The position numbers and the translations under genes are program-made. Below are positions 18,115-27,447 of a stretch of DNA of 64,000 nucleotides, in pieces. Each line of letters begins with the position of its first letter. The first letter of the stretch is position 1. A model generated the notes under the pieces. It saw only the letters and a program-made list of their open reading frames with translations. It was not told the origin of the DNA and searched no databases. Origin of the DNA: Polynucleobacter tropicus (GTDB lineage: Bacteria > Pseudomonadota > Gammaproteobacteria > Burkholderiales > Burkholderiaceae); contig NZ_CP028942.1 in assembly GCF_013307225.1 (NCBI RefSeq), positions 372,001-436,000 of the forward strand, read 5' to 3'.

Positions 18115-19140
18115 ATGAAATCCAACCCAGTTTCCAAGCCCAAAGTAGCCCAAACTCGATCTCCAGCCGCAGTCCATTTACAGACTATTGGCCCAGAAGA
18201 GGCGGGTCAACGCTTGGACAACTATTTGCTACGTTGGGCAAAAGGGGTTCCCAAAAGCCATGTTTATCGAATTATTCGATCTGGTGAGGTGCGGGTAAAT
18301 AAGAAACGCGCGGAGCCAACCACCCGTTTAGTTGAGGGTGATGTCGTTCGGGTTCCCCCCGTCAGAATTGCTGAGCCAGCTCAAATGGCTAGCGTTAGCG
18401 CCGCACAAACCAAGTCACGTGCCCATGCCTATTTAGACAAAATGCCAGTTTTGTTTGAGGATGAAGCACTCTTAATTGTGGATAAACCATCTGGGCTTGC
18501 AGTTCATGGGGGGTCCGGAATTGCTTTAGGTGTCATTGAGACTTTGCGAATTGCTCGCCCAGAGTTGAAGTTTTTGGAATTAGTACATCGTCTAGATAGA
18601 GATACTTCCGGAGTGTTGTTGCTTGCTAAAAAACGCAGCGCCTTGGTGGAGTTGCATCGTCAGATTCGTGAGAATCAAACAGACAAGCGGTATTACTTGC
18701 TTGCCCACGGTGAAATTAAACAGGGTGCGCAGGTCATGCAACTCAAATACCCTCTGCATAAATATTTGCTGGCCAATGGCGAGCGTCGTGTACGCGTTGA
18801 CCCAGAAGGCTTGCCAAGCCATACCGCATTACGGGTAAGTAAAGTGATGAAGCGAGATGACGCTGCGATTACTTTGGCAGAGGCTCAATTAAAAACAGGC
18901 CGCACCCATCAAATTCGTGTACATCTTCAAAAATTAGGGCACGCTATTTTGGGCGACGATAAATACGGCTTTGAAGATCAGGATAAGCAGATCAAGTCTA
19001 AGCGCCTGTATTTACATGCCCATCTTGCTGGCTTTACGCATCCACGTACCGGTGAGAAGATGCGGATTGAATCACCCATTCCAGCGGAATTTACCGCCAT
19101 GATGAATACCTTTGAGCAAGCAAACAGTACTCAAGAATGA
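18115..19140 (+). CDS. rluC: 23S rRNA pseudouridine synthase (RluC type)
   Basis: Modifies several uridines of 23S rRNA (955, 2504 and 2580 in E. coli). The 341-residue protein has an S4 domain at about 25-85 (GQRLDNYLLRW, RIIRSGEVRVNKKRA) and the catalytic HRLDRDTSGVLLLAK motif. GRTHQIRVH is the second family block. The stop overlaps the start of the HAD phosphatase (ATGA). The position opposite rne supports RluC over RluD. Confidence 0.9.
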   Translation: MKSNPVSKPKVAQTRSPAAVHLQTIGPEEAGQRLDNYLLRWAKGVPKSHVYRIIRSGEVRVNKKRAEPTTRLVEGDVVRVPPVRIAEPAQMASVSAAQTKSRAHAYLDKMPVLFEDEALLIVDKPSGLAVHGGSGIALGVIETLRIARPELKFLELVHRLDRDTSGVLLLAKKRSALVELHRQIRENQTDKRYYLLAHGEIKQGAQVMQLKYPLHKYLLANGERRVRVDPEGLPSHTALRVSKVMKRDDAAITLAEAQLKTGRTHQIRVHLQKLGHAILGDDKYGFEDQDKQIKSKRLYLHAHLAGFTHPRTGEKMRIESPIPAEFTAMMNTFEQANSTQE

Positions 19141-19820
19141 CTCCAGTAGAGAAATCTGAAAAAGCCGATCGTCGCTACGACCTGATTGTTTGGGATTGGG
19201 ATGGAACCATTATGGATTCCACGCCAACAATCGTGCATTGCATTCAGCAAGCGTGTCGTGATCTGGGATTTAAAGAGCCTGATGACACATTAGCAAGCTC
19301 TGTCATTGGTTTGGGAATTCAGGACTCTTTACGAAGAGCCGTGCCCTGGATTGAACCGCGGCATTTTCAAGAGTTGACTGATCGTTTTCGTTATCACTAT
19401 TTAGCGAAAGATCACGAGTTAGATTTATTTGTAGGTATTCGTGAGCTCTTGGAAGAATTAAGAGCGGATCAGTTTTTATTGGGTGTTGCCACAGGTAAGT
19501 CAAGAGTGGGATTAAATCGCTCTTTAAATCATCACCAGATTGGTCATCTCTTTCATGAGACTAGGACTGCTGACGAATCTTTTTCTAAGCCCCACCCAGC
19601 AATGCTGCTCGAGTTATCCGATATGACTCAAGTGCCAACGCGTCGCATGCTCATGATTGGCGACACCACCCATGATTTGGATATGGCTGCTAATGCTGGA
19701 GTTGATGCAGTTGCGGTCACCTATGGCGCTCATCCACCGGATACCCTAAAGGTATCGCCATCATTGGCGCATGTCGACAATGTCGCTCAGCTATCACAGT
19801 GGCTGAAAGCCAATGTCTAA
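19137..19820 (+). CDS. HAD-family phosphatase (phosphoglycolate phosphatase-like)
   Basis: 227 residues. HAD motif I is VWDWDGTIMDST, with a helical cap inserted after it, motif II is GVATGKSR and motif IV is MIGDTTHDLDMAANAG. The closest functional class is phosphoglycolate phosphatase, but many HAD enzymes share this pattern and Trp between the motif I aspartates is a less common variant. It overlaps rluC by four bases and is co-translated with it. Confidence 0.8.
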   Translation: MTPVEKSEKADRRYDLIVWDWDGTIMDSTPTIVHCIQQACRDLGFKEPDDTLASSVIGLGIQDSLRRAVPWIEPRHFQELTDRFRYHYLAKDHELDLFVGIRELLEELRADQFLLGVATGKSRVGLNRSLNHHQIGHLFHETRTADESFSKPHPAMLLELSDMTQVPTRRMLMIGDTTHDLDMAANAGVDAVAVTYGAHPPDTLKVSPSLAHVDNVAQLSQWLKANV

Positions 19821-19905
19821 TTCGGTGAATTAAATCAAGGAATTAATTTAACAAAGTAAATCAATACGGCTAAAAGCATAATGATAGAAATTCGAAGGAA
19901 GCAAG

Positions 19906-20853
19906 ATGGAAAATAATTCAAATCCAAACTGGGAACGTCAAGCGCTTGAGCATCTGCTCTTAGAGAATCTAAAAGAGACTCGTAAGGCTCGCCGCTGGAA
20001 AGCCGTTTTGCGAGTGTTAACGCTTTTGGTAATCGTTGCGGTGCTCTTCGCGGTATTTGATTTCCATTTGCCTGGTCGTGGCATGAGTGTTGAGAAACAT
20101 ACTGCTATGGTGACTTTGGATGGAGAAATTTCTTCAAGCGCTATGGCCAATGCAATGGACATCAATTCCTCATTGGTATCTGCATTTGAAAATGAACACA
20201 GTGCTGGTGTGGTTCTGCGCATCAATAGCCCAGGCGGTTCCCCAGTTCAAGCGGGAATGATTAATGATGAGATTCATCGCTTGCGCAAGCTATATCCAAA
20301 TAAACCGTTCTACGTAGTTGTTGAAGATATTTGCGCCTCTGGTGGCTACTATGTTGCAGTAGCAGCCGATCAAATTTTGGTGGATAAGGCAAGTCTTGTA
20401 GGATCAATTGGCGTGATCATGGAAGGCTTTGGCTTTACTGGGTTAATGGATAAGTTGGGCGTAACTCGTCGCATGATTACTGCAGGTTCAAATAAAGGCA
20501 TGCTCGATCCGTTTAGCAAAGAAGAGCCCAAGCAGGTTGAGATGGTGAAGACGATGATTGATGAGATTCACCAGCAGTTTATTCAGGTAGTTAAAGAGGG
20601 TAGAGGCTCTCGCTTAAAAGAGGCTCCTGAATTATTTTCTGGACGTATCTGGAATGGCGAACAGGCCGTTAAGCTTGGTTTAGTTGACGGCTATGGCACA
20701 GTTGATTCTGTTGCGCGAGATATCTTCAAAGCCCCCGACATCCTTGACTACACCATGAAAGAAAATTTTGCGGAGCGTGTTGCAAAACGCTTTGGCGCTG
20801 AAGTGGGCGCTGCTGCAGGTAAGGCTTTAGTAAAGGCACCCGACCTTAAGTAA
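19906..20853 (+). CDS. sppA: signal peptide peptidase SppA-like serine protease (S49)
   Basis: A 315-residue inner-membrane protease with one N-terminal transmembrane helix (about 38-55, VLTLLVIVAVLFAVF). The nucleophilic Ser is in ICASGGYYVA and the glycine-rich oxyanion/structural block is GSIGVIMEG. RINSPGGSP is also typical. It is a single-domain, short form; E. coli SppA is about twice as long with a duplicated domain. GAAGGA precedes the ATG. Confidence 0.88.
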   Translation: MENNSNPNWERQALEHLLLENLKETRKARRWKAVLRVLTLLVIVAVLFAVFDFHLPGRGMSVEKHTAMVTLDGEISSSAMANAMDINSSLVSAFENEHSAGVVLRINSPGGSPVQAGMINDEIHRLRKLYPNKPFYVVVEDICASGGYYVAVAADQILVDKASLVGSIGVIMEGFGFTGLMDKLGVTRRMITAGSNKGMLDPFSKEEPKQVEMVKTMIDEIHQQFIQVVKEGRGSRLKEAPELFSGRIWNGEQAVKLGLVDGYGTVDSVARDIFKAPDILDYTMKENFAERVAKRFGAEVGAAAGKALVKAPDLK

Positions 20854-20892
20854 GCAACTTATTTAAATAAAAAAGAACTTCAGTAATTAAAT

Positions 20893-21663
20893 TTAGGCCA
20901 ATAGTAGAAATACTGTTGGCCTATTTTGTAATGAGGCGCATGCAACTTCATTCGGATAGCGCTTACGCCACTCGGCAATAGGTAAGGTGCTAATCATTTC
21001 TGATGGCAGACTTAGATCAATCCCAAGACAAAGTTGTGTTTGTGGTGCAAGTGAGTTAATACAAGCCATGAGCATGGCGGTGTTGCGATAGGGTGTCTCA
21101 ATCCAAATTTGGGTTTGTTGTAGCTTGCGGGATTCGATTTCTAGTTGTTTGAGCTTGCTGCTGCGCTCGTGTGTGTCATGAGGCAGATATCCTTGGAATG
21201 CAAATCGCTGGCCATTCAAACCGCTCGCCATCAAACCAAGCAAGATCGAGCTAGGCCCTACAAGAGGTTTGACTTGGGCGCCAAGTTTATGTGCTGCAAG
21301 TACCAGCTCTGCTCCTGGATCGGCTACACCAGGAACGCCAGCTTCCGACATCAAGCCCATATCGTTGCCAGCTAGCAGTGGTTTTAATAAATCAGTAGGC
21401 TTTACTGAATCGCCATACTTTGCATTGCGCGCAGCACCACGCCACTCACTCATTTGCATTTCTTGAATGGTGCAAGTAAGCGGCGAAGCGCTATCAATTG
21501 CTTTTAAAAGCGCGCGCGCGGTTTTTGCATCTTCGACGATCCAGTGTTTGAGCTTGGACGCACACGCAATTGTTTCTGCTGGCAAGACCCAAGGCAACTG
21601 TTCGGTGCGACCTTCAATACCTAAGGTATTGGGAACTAAAAAAAGTGTGCCAAGTTTTGCCAT
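20893..21663 (-). CDS. SAM-dependent methyltransferase of the tetrapyrrole-methylase fold (RsmI-like)
   Basis: 256 residues. It shares with RsmI the GTLFLVPNTLG start, MSEAGVPGVADPGAELVLAAH and VKPLVGPSSILLGLMASG, plus FAFQGYLP and IETPYRN. RsmI 2'-O-methylates C1402 of 16S rRNA. The N-terminal region here (TEQLPWVLPAETI) differs from canonical RsmI, so it probably belongs to a separate subgroup common in Burkholderiales whose target is not certain. It is 23 bases downstream of maf on the same strand. Confidence 0.78.
   Translation of the reverse strand: MAKLGTLFLVPNTLGIEGRTEQLPWVLPAETIACASKLKHWIVEDAKTARALLKAIDSASPLTCTIQEMQMSEWRGAARNAKYGDSVKPTDLLKPLLAGNDMGLMSEAGVPGVADPGAELVLAAHKLGAQVKPLVGPSSILLGLMASGLNGQRFAFQGYLPHDTHERSSKLKQLEIESRKLQQTQIWIETPYRNTAMLMACINSLAPQTQLCLGIDLSLPSEMISTLPIAEWRKRYPNEVACASLQNRPTVFLLLA
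20895..20927. terminator. terminator of sppA lying inside the 3' end of the convergent methylase gene
   Basis: A 12-base-pair stem (20895-20906 with 20911-20922) with a GAAA loop, followed on the plus strand by ATTTTG. It covers the last codons of the minus-strand gene and part of its stop codon. Confidence 0.75.
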
Positions 21664-21686
21664 GAATAATTTATTTGGTTACTTAT

Positions 21687-22283
21687 TTACTTCTTTGGTG
21701 GAATTGCAAAACCTGCATCACGCAACAGCCCAGTCAGCGTAATTAGAGGAAGGCCAATGAGTGCAGTGGGGTCATCACTCTTGATGGACTCAAGCAAGCC
21801 AATCCCCAAGCCTTCAGACTTGGCGCTACCTGCGCAGTCATAAGGCTCTTCCGCTAGAAGATAGTTTTCCAAAACTGTATCCGGTAGTTTGCGAAAACAC
21901 ACTTCAGTCGGAACGCTCAGTGTCGTTTGCGTATCGCCTTTCATTAGGCATAGAGCGGTATGAAACGTCACTGTTTGTCCGCGCATCAACTGCAATTGCG
22001 CCATTGCTCTTTCAAAGTTTCCTGGTTTGCCGATTGCCGCGCCACAAAGATCAGCAACTTGATCAGAGCCGATTACCCAAGCTTCTGGAAATTGCTTGGC
22101 AACAGCTTCTGCTTTTGCGTGCGCAAGACGCATTGCTAAATCCAGCGTGCTCTCACCTGTTAATGGGGTTTCATCTACTTTTGGAGAAACGACTTCAAAC
22201 GGAATGCGAAGACGGGTTAACAGTTCACGTCGATAAACCGAAGTGGACGCCAAAATAAGCGATGTGTTTTTGGATTGACTCAT
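21687..22283 (-). CDS. maf: Maf-family nucleotide pyrophosphatase (YceF type)
   Basis: 198 residues. LILASTSVYRRELLTRL and VDETPLTGES are the start of the Maf fold; GSDQV carries the conserved Asp, and EPYDCAGSAKSEGLG follows. Family members hydrolyse non-canonical nucleoside triphosphates; the YceF group prefers 7-methyl-GTP. The position next to yceD-rpmF, as in E. coli, supports YceF. Confidence 0.88.
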   Translation of the reverse strand: MSQSKNTSLILASTSVYRRELLTRLRIPFEVVSPKVDETPLTGESTLDLAMRLAHAKAEAVAKQFPEAWVIGSDQVADLCGAAIGKPGNFERAMAQLQLMRGQTVTFHTALCLMKGDTQTTLSVPTEVCFRKLPDTVLENYLLAEEPYDCAGSAKSEGLGIGLLESIKSDDPTALIGLPLITLTGLLRDAGFAIPPKK

Positions 22284-22380
22284 TTCTGCGTATTTTCAAC
22301 TGACTACGATATAAAGGAAAGAAGAAAACACATCGGTAGCTTAGTGCCCTGTGTAGACGCTCTTGATTTAGACTGATGCC

Positions 22381-22956
22381 ATGGATCGAAATCACGTTTT
22401 GCCTCAAGTTCAATTGTCAGCAGAGCCGAATGCTCTGCGACGGGTAGATTTCTGTGCGCCGCAGTCTTACAAGGGCTCTGGATTTTTAAGCATCCCGGAC
22501 TTACCAAGGGTGGCAGAGGAAGTGACAACTGTTCTTCCTGGAGACGGCTTTGATTGGGATGTTAAAACTCACTTTGAGCATTCTCCTGGCAGTGAGCCCC
22601 ATCAAATCATGGAATTGGGCTTAAAAGGCAGGCTGCATTTGACTTGCCAGCGCTGCTTGCAGGGGTGTGCCGTCGAATTGGATGAAAAACGCCGATTTAT
22701 CTTCCTGGCCACCGAATCTCAAGCAGATGACTATCCTCCGGAAGACGAGGGTCAGGAGCCCCTAGTGGCCAGCCAGCAATTTAACCTTCTGGAGACCATC
22801 GAGGATGAGATTTTGCTGTCTATCCCCTTGATTCCTAAGCATCCCGAGGGCTTTTGTGAGCCTCATGCCTCAGTTTTTGGGGCGGAGGATGGGGATGAAA
22901 CCCAAACTGAGCGTGAAAATCCCTTTAACATATTGAAAAATATGAAGAAAAACTGA
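22381..22956 (+). CDS. yceD: YceD/DUF177 protein
   Basis: 191 residues. The conserved LTCQRCLQGC with its CxxC sits in the middle (about 84), followed by an acidic region and the C-terminal LLETIEDEILLSIPLIPKH. In other bacteria and plants this family is linked to 23S rRNA accumulation and is nearly always beside rpmF, as here. The biochemical role is not settled. Confidence 0.88.
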   Translation: MDRNHVLPQVQLSAEPNALRRVDFCAPQSYKGSGFLSIPDLPRVAEEVTTVLPGDGFDWDVKTHFEHSPGSEPHQIMELGLKGRLHLTCQRCLQGCAVELDEKRRFIFLATESQADDYPPEDEGQEPLVASQQFNLLETIEDEILLSIPLIPKHPEGFCEPHASVFGAEDGDETQTERENPFNILKNMKKN

Positions 22957-23032
22957 AAAAGACCGTTAAAAACAGGGTTTTGTTTCAAGCCTTGTTTGCA
23001 GATAAATCAAGCATTTAGACGCTTTTCCATGC

Positions 23033-23038
23033 TAGAAT
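23033..23038 (+). promoter_or_regulatory. candidate extended -10 promoter of rpmF
   Basis: TAGAAT at 23033-23038 is preceded by TGC, giving an extended -10 element. No good -35 box is seen. Transcription would start near 23045, just before the AGGAG ribosome binding site at 23051-23055. Confidence 0.4.
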
Positions 23039-23061
23039 GTCGCCTTGCTTAGGAGTTCATT

Positions 23062-23241
23062 ATGGCCGTTCAACAAAATAAAAAATCACCATCCAAACGT
23101 GGCATGCACCGTGCGCACGACTTTTTGACCGCACCTGCTACGGCTGTTGAAGCCACAACTGGTGAGGCACATTTGCGCCACCACATTTCACCTAACGGCT
23201 ACTATCGTGGTCGTAAAGTGGTTAAAACTAAAAACGACTAA
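23062..23241 (+). CDS. rpmF: 50S ribosomal protein L32
   Basis: 59 residues beginning [20 protein letters not shown], with the usual L32 pattern of a basic N-terminus and a C-terminal [20 protein letters not shown] lies 6 bases before the ATG. It sits between yceD and plsX, the standard location. The zinc-binding cysteines found in some L32 proteins are absent, as in many Proteobacteria. Confidence 0.97.
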   Translation: MAVQQNKKSPSKRGMHRAHDFLTAPATAVEATTGEAHLRHHISPNGYYRGRKVVKTKND

Positions 23242-23262
23242 TTTTTTAGTCTAAATAGATCG

Positions 23263-23289
23263 AAGCGGCTCACTTATAGCCGCTTTTTT
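23263..23289 (+). terminator. terminator between rpmF and plsX
   Basis: AAGCGGCT (23263-23270) and AGCCGCTT (23278-23285) form an 8-base-pair stem with a 7-base loop and a T run. It should reduce read-through from rpmF into the fatty acid genes. Confidence 0.8.
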
Positions 23290-23323
23290 CTTAGATAAAT
23301 CACTTGTAGCAATCAATGAGTTT

Positions 23324-24337
23324 ATGAGCGTTACTCTTGCTATTGATGCCATGGGCGGAGATCATGGGGTCGTCGTGACTGTCCCCGCCGCTTGCGACTT
23401 TTTAGAAAAACACGCTGATGTCAACATCGCCTTAGTTGGCGACCCGGAATTAATTAAGCAAGTCTTAAGTAAATCCTCTAAAGCTCCAATGGAGCGCATT
23501 CAAATTATTCCCGCGAGTGAAGTGGTGTTGATGGATGATCCCATCGAAGTTGCTTTGCGTCGAAAAAAACATTCTTCCATGCGTGTGGCAATTGAACAGG
23601 TAAAAGAAGGCGCTGCTGATGCCGTGATTTCTTCTGGAAATACCGGCGCGCTCATGGCGATTTCTCGCTACATACTCAAAACATTAGAAGGCGTTGATCG
23701 CCCTGCGATTGCAACCGCGATCCCTAATGAGTTGGGGCGTGGCACCACTATGTTGGATTTGGGTGCGAACGCGGATTGCGAGCCCATGCATTTAGTGCAG
23801 TTTGCTCAGATGGCTAATGTGATGGTGCAAGTGGTAGACGGCAAACAAAATCCCTCAATTGGTCTTTTGAATATTGGCGAAGAAGTCATTAAAGGTAATG
23901 AAGTAGTCAAACAGACCGGCGAATTACTTCGTCAAAGTAATTTGAATTTCTACGGCAACGTCGAAGGTAATGATATTTTTAAAGGCACTACGGATATTGT
24001 GGTGTGCGATGGCTTTGTTGGTAATGTGGTGCTCAAAGCTAGTGAAGGTTTAGCGAAGATGATGAGCGGCATGATTCGTGAAGAATTTAATCGTTCTTTG
24101 CTAACGAAGTTGATGGCGATCTGCGCAATGGTGCCCCTGTTGCGCGTTCGCAAACGTGTTGACCACCGTCGCTATAACGGCGCGGTATTGTTAGGTTTGC
24201 GTGGTTGCGTGATTAAGAGTCATGGTTCTGCTGATCGCTTTGCATTTGGATTTGCATTGGATCGTGCATATGAGGCGGCTAAAAATCGCATGGTTGAACG
24301 TATTGCCGCAGCCTTTGTGGCGGAGACAACGGTATGA
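23324..24337 (+). CDS. plsX: phosphate acyltransferase PlsX
   Basis: Makes acyl-phosphate from acyl-ACP for phospholipid synthesis. 337 residues, with [10 protein letters not shown] at the start, [18 protein letters not shown] and [17 protein letters not shown] typical of the family. It overlaps fabH by four bases (ATGA). Confidence 0.96.
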   Translation: MSVTLAIDAMGGDHGVVVTVPAACDFLEKHADVNIALVGDPELIKQVLSKSSKAPMERIQIIPASEVVLMDDPIEVALRRKKHSSMRVAIEQVKEGAADAVISSGNTGALMAISRYILKTLEGVDRPAIATAIPNELGRGTTMLDLGANADCEPMHLVQFAQMANVMVQVVDGKQNPSIGLLNIGEEVIKGNEVVKQTGELLRQSNLNFYGNVEGNDIFKGTTDIVVCDGFVGNVVLKASEGLAKMMSGMIREEFNRSLLTKLMAICAMVPLLRVRKRVDHRRYNGAVLLGLRGCVIKSHGSADRFAFGFALDRAYEAAKNRMVERIAAAFVAETTV

Positions 24338-25320
24338 GTATTTTTGCAAGAGTAGCTGGCACAGGAAGCTATCTTCCAGAGCAGCGTTTAACAAATCAAG
24401 ATTTAGTTGAACGCCTTGCTAAATCTGGTTTAGAAACAAGTGATGAGTGGATTACCACTCGTAGCGGAATTTCTGCGCGCCACTTTGCCGCCGACAATCA
24501 ATTAACCAGTGATTTGGCTGTAAAAGCTGCCCAGGCTGCTTTAAGCAGTGCTGGCATCACTTCAGCGGATTTAGATCTGATCATTCTTGCTACTTCAACT
24601 CCTGATCATTTAGGTGGTTTTCCGAGTACGGCGTGTGTGGTGCAAGACAAGTTAGGTGCCCACACTGCCTGTGCAGCATTTGATGTGCAGGCTGTATGTG
24701 CAGGGTTTACTTATGCGCTTGCGACAGCAGATGCCTTCATTCGTGCGGGTTCTTATAAAAAAGTATTAGTGATTGGTGCTGAAACCTTCTCGCGGATTTT
24801 GGATTTCCAAGATCGCGGTACTTGTGTGTTGTTTGGTGATGGTGCTGGTGCAGTAGTGCTTGAGGCTTCGAGTGAGGCTGGCATTCTATCGACAGCATTG
24901 CATGCGGATGGCAGTCAACGTGACATCTTGTGCGTACCTGGACGTTCTGGCAATGGCGCTGTGCATGGCTCACCATTTATGACAATGGATGGCCAAGCTG
25001 TCTTTAAGTTGGCTGTAAAAGTATTAGAGCAAGTTGCTCATGAAGTTTTAGAAAAAGCAAAACTGAAGCCTGAGCAAATTGACTGGTTAGTCCCTCACCA
25101 AGCGAACATTCGCATCATGGAAGGCACTGCCAAAAAAATGGGAATGTCCATGGATAAAGTCATTGTGACCGTTCATGAGCATGGCAATACTTCAGCGGCC
25201 TCAATTCCATTGGCTTTGGATGTAGGCGTTCGCTCTGGTCAAATAAAACGCGGTCAACATCTTCTGTTAGAGGGAGTTGGTGGTGGTTTTGCTTGGGGTG
25301 CGGTAGCGCTCAAATATTAA
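24334..25320 (+). CDS. fabH: 3-oxoacyl-ACP synthase III
   Basis: Condenses acetyl-CoA with malonyl-ACP to start fatty acid synthesis. 328 residues. The catalytic Cys is 122 in QAVCAGFTY, His is in VPHQANIRI and Asn in [13 protein letters not shown]. Co-translated with plsX. GxGGGFAWG near the C-terminus is standard. Confidence 0.96.
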   Translation: MSIFARVAGTGSYLPEQRLTNQDLVERLAKSGLETSDEWITTRSGISARHFAADNQLTSDLAVKAAQAALSSAGITSADLDLIILATSTPDHLGGFPSTACVVQDKLGAHTACAAFDVQAVCAGFTYALATADAFIRAGSYKKVLVIGAETFSRILDFQDRGTCVLFGDGAGAVVLEASSEAGILSTALHADGSQRDILCVPGRSGNGAVHGSPFMTMDGQAVFKLAVKVLEQVAHEVLEKAKLKPEQIDWLVPHQANIRIMEGTAKKMGMSMDKVIVTVHEHGNTSAASIPLALDVGVRSGQIKRGQHLLLEGVGGGFAWGAVALKY

Positions 25321-25368
25321 GATCTTCAACATCTATTTATTTCCTTTATTTTTTCCTAAATTTCGCTT

Positions 25369-26304
25369 ATGACATTCGCATTCGTATTCCCTGGTCAAGG
25401 ATCTCAATCGGTAGGTATGCTCAATTCGATTTCTGAGCGTCCTGAAGTGCGCGCTACATTGCAAGAGGCTTCTGAGGCTTTAGGTGAAGATGTAGCAAAA
25501 CTGATTGCCGAGGGCCCAGCAGAAGCGCTTGCTTTAACAACCAATACTCAACCGGTGATGTTGACCGCTGCTGTGGCGTTTTATCGTGCTTGGCTAGCTG
25601 CAGGTGGCGCAACACCTAAAGTGGTAGCAGGCCATAGTTTAGGTGAGTACTCTGCTTTGGTTGCATCAGGGGTAATCTCTTTTAAAGATGCTGTTCCGTT
25701 GGTGCGTTTCCGTGCTGAAGCAATGCAAACTGCGGTGCCTGTTGGTACAGGCGGTATGGCAGCAATTTTAGGTTTGGATGATGCAGTTGTTATTAAGGTT
25801 TGCGCGGAAGCAAGCGCGGCTTCAGGAGGTGTGGTTGAGGCGGTGAACTTTAATGCGCCAGGACAAGTGGTCATTGCTGGAGCAAGTGATGCGGTAGCTA
25901 AAGCATGTGAATTGCTAAAAGCTGCAGGCGCTAAACGTGCACTACCGTTGCCAGTATCAGCGCCATTCCATTCTTCTTTGTTGCAACCTGCTTCTGAAAA
26001 GCTCAAAGGATATTTAGCAAATATTGAATTCAAGGCACCAACGATCCCTGTGATCAATAACGTTGATGTTGAAATCTTGAATGATCCTGCTGCAATTAAA
26101 GATGCATTAGTTCGTCAAGCCGCTAAGCCAGTACGTTGGCAAGAAACTATTCAAGCGATGGCTGCCCAAGGCATCACTCAAGTGGTTGAGTGTGGCCCTG
26201 GAAAAGTGTTGGCTGGCTTAACAAAGCGTATTAACGATCAAGTGACTGGTATTGCAGTATTTGATGAGGCGAGCCTAAACGAAGCTCTCGCCAACGTAAA
26301 ATAA
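25369..26304 (+). CDS. fabD: malonyl-CoA:ACP transacylase
   Basis: Transfers malonyl groups to acyl carrier protein. 311 residues. FPGQGSQ is at the N-terminus, the catalytic Ser90 lies in GHSLGEYSAL, and the active-site His is in SAPFHSSLL. Fourth in the rpmF-plsX-fabH-fabD-fabG-acpP-fabF series. Confidence 0.96.
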   Translation: MTFAFVFPGQGSQSVGMLNSISERPEVRATLQEASEALGEDVAKLIAEGPAEALALTTNTQPVMLTAAVAFYRAWLAAGGATPKVVAGHSLGEYSALVASGVISFKDAVPLVRFRAEAMQTAVPVGTGGMAAILGLDDAVVIKVCAEASAASGGVVEAVNFNAPGQVVIAGASDAVAKACELLKAAGAKRALPLPVSAPFHSSLLQPASEKLKGYLANIEFKAPTIPVINNVDVEILNDPAAIKDALVRQAAKPVRWQETIQAMAAQGITQVVECGPGKVLAGLTKRINDQVTGIAVFDEASLNEALANVK

Positions 26305-26340
26305 GTTTGACCCAAGAAATACAACATTCGGAACACAAAT

Positions 26341-27084
26341 ATGAATCTCGACTTAAGCGGACAAATTGCCTTAGTAACTGGAGCCTCACGTGGTATTGGT
26401 CAGGCGGTAGCAGATGAGTTGGTCAAGTGCGGCGCAAAAGTGATTGGTACAGCTACTACTGCTGATGGGGCTGAAGCAATTAATGCGAGATTGAAGTCTT
26501 CTGGGGGCGCTGGTTTAGCTTTGAATGTCACCGCACCAAATGCATGTGAAGAGATCATCGATCAGATCGTCAAAGAATTTGGTGGGATCAATATTTTGGT
26601 GAACAATGCTGGCATCACTCGTGACAACTTAGCTATGCGCATGAAGTCTGAAGAGTGGACTGATGTGATCGATACCAATTTGAGCGCAGTATTTCGTTTA
26701 TCTCAAGCGGTATTACGCCCAATGATGAAGGCCCGCGCCGGCCGCATTATTAATATCACTTCAATCGTTGGTCATATGGGAAATCCTGGCCAAGCAAATT
26801 ACGCAGCAGCTAAATCTGGCGTTTCTGGAATGACCCGTGCACTGGCCCGTGAAATTGGCAGTCGTAATATCACTGTCAATTGCGTAGCGCCTGGATTTAT
26901 CGACACTGATATGACCCGCGCATTGAGCGAAGAGCAGCAAAATGCCCTAAAAGTGAACATTCCGTTGGCGCGTTTAGGAAGCCCGGAAGATGTGGCTCAG
27001 GCAGTGGCGTTTTTGGCCTCCCCAGCCGCTGGATACATTACAGGCAATACCCTACACGTCAATGGCGGACTCTATTTAGCCTAA
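26341..27084 (+). CDS. fabG: 3-oxoacyl-ACP reductase
   Basis: NADPH-dependent reductase of the elongation cycle. 247 residues. The cofactor site is TGASRGIG, NNAGIT follows, and the catalytic Ser-Tyr-Lys are in NITSIVGHMG and YAAAKSG. PGFIDTDMT and the C-terminal HVNGGLYL are typical of FabG. Confidence 0.96.
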   Translation: MNLDLSGQIALVTGASRGIGQAVADELVKCGAKVIGTATTADGAEAINARLKSSGGAGLALNVTAPNACEEIIDQIVKEFGGINILVNNAGITRDNLAMRMKSEEWTDVIDTNLSAVFRLSQAVLRPMMKARAGRIINITSIVGHMGNPGQANYAAAKSGVSGMTRALAREIGSRNITVNCVAPGFIDTDMTRALSEEQQNALKVNIPLARLGSPEDVAQAVAFLASPAAGYITGNTLHVNGGLYLA

Positions 27085-27118
27085 TGGCAAACGCGGATTT
27101 AGTCATTTTTTGGCGGTT

Positions 27119-27149
27119 TTGCTAATTCGGTCTGCCAAACTGATAAAAT
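27119..27149 (+). promoter_or_regulatory. candidate promoter of acpP
   Basis: TTGCTA (27119-27124) and GATAAAAT (27142-27149) lie with a 17-base spacer to GATAAA. acpP is one of the most highly expressed genes in most bacteria, so an own promoter is expected. The spacing is acceptable; strength is unknown. Confidence 0.4.
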
Positions 27150-27186
27150 CCTTTTCATCGTTTTTTTACAACCCTTGGGGGACTTA

Positions 27187-27426
27187 ATGGATAACATCGA
27201 ACAACGCGTTAAGAAAATCGTCGCTGAGCAATTGGGCGTCGCTGAAGGAGATATCAAGAATGAATCTTCTTTTGTGAATGACCTGGGCGCTGACTCTCTT
27301 GACACTGTTGAGCTGGTAATGGCTTTGGAAGATGAATTCGGTATCGAAATTCCTGATGAGGAAGCCGAAAAGATCACCACAGTTCAGCTCGCGATCGACT
27401 TCGCTAAATCAAAAGCTCAGGGTTAA
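27187..27426 (+). CDS. acpP: acyl carrier protein
   Basis: 79 residues. The start is ATG 27187 ([12 protein letters not shown]), not the TTG four codons earlier, because ACPs begin at this helix. Ser37 in [15 protein letters not shown] receives the phosphopantetheine arm, added by AcpS encoded at 36165. Very acidic, as expected. Confidence 0.97.
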   Translation: MDNIEQRVKKIVAEQLGVAEGDIKNESSFVNDLGADSLDTVELVMALEDEFGIEIPDEEAEKITTVQLAIDFAKSKAQG

Positions 27427-27447
27427 TTCCCGAGTCTAGGTATTACT

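Noticed and set aside
17923..18177. An 84-codon open frame on the minus strand in the rne-rluC gap
   Set aside because: It runs into the rluC start region on the other strand, has unusual composition (many Arg, Trp, Gly) and no ribosome binding site that I can see; the region fits better as an rne leader.
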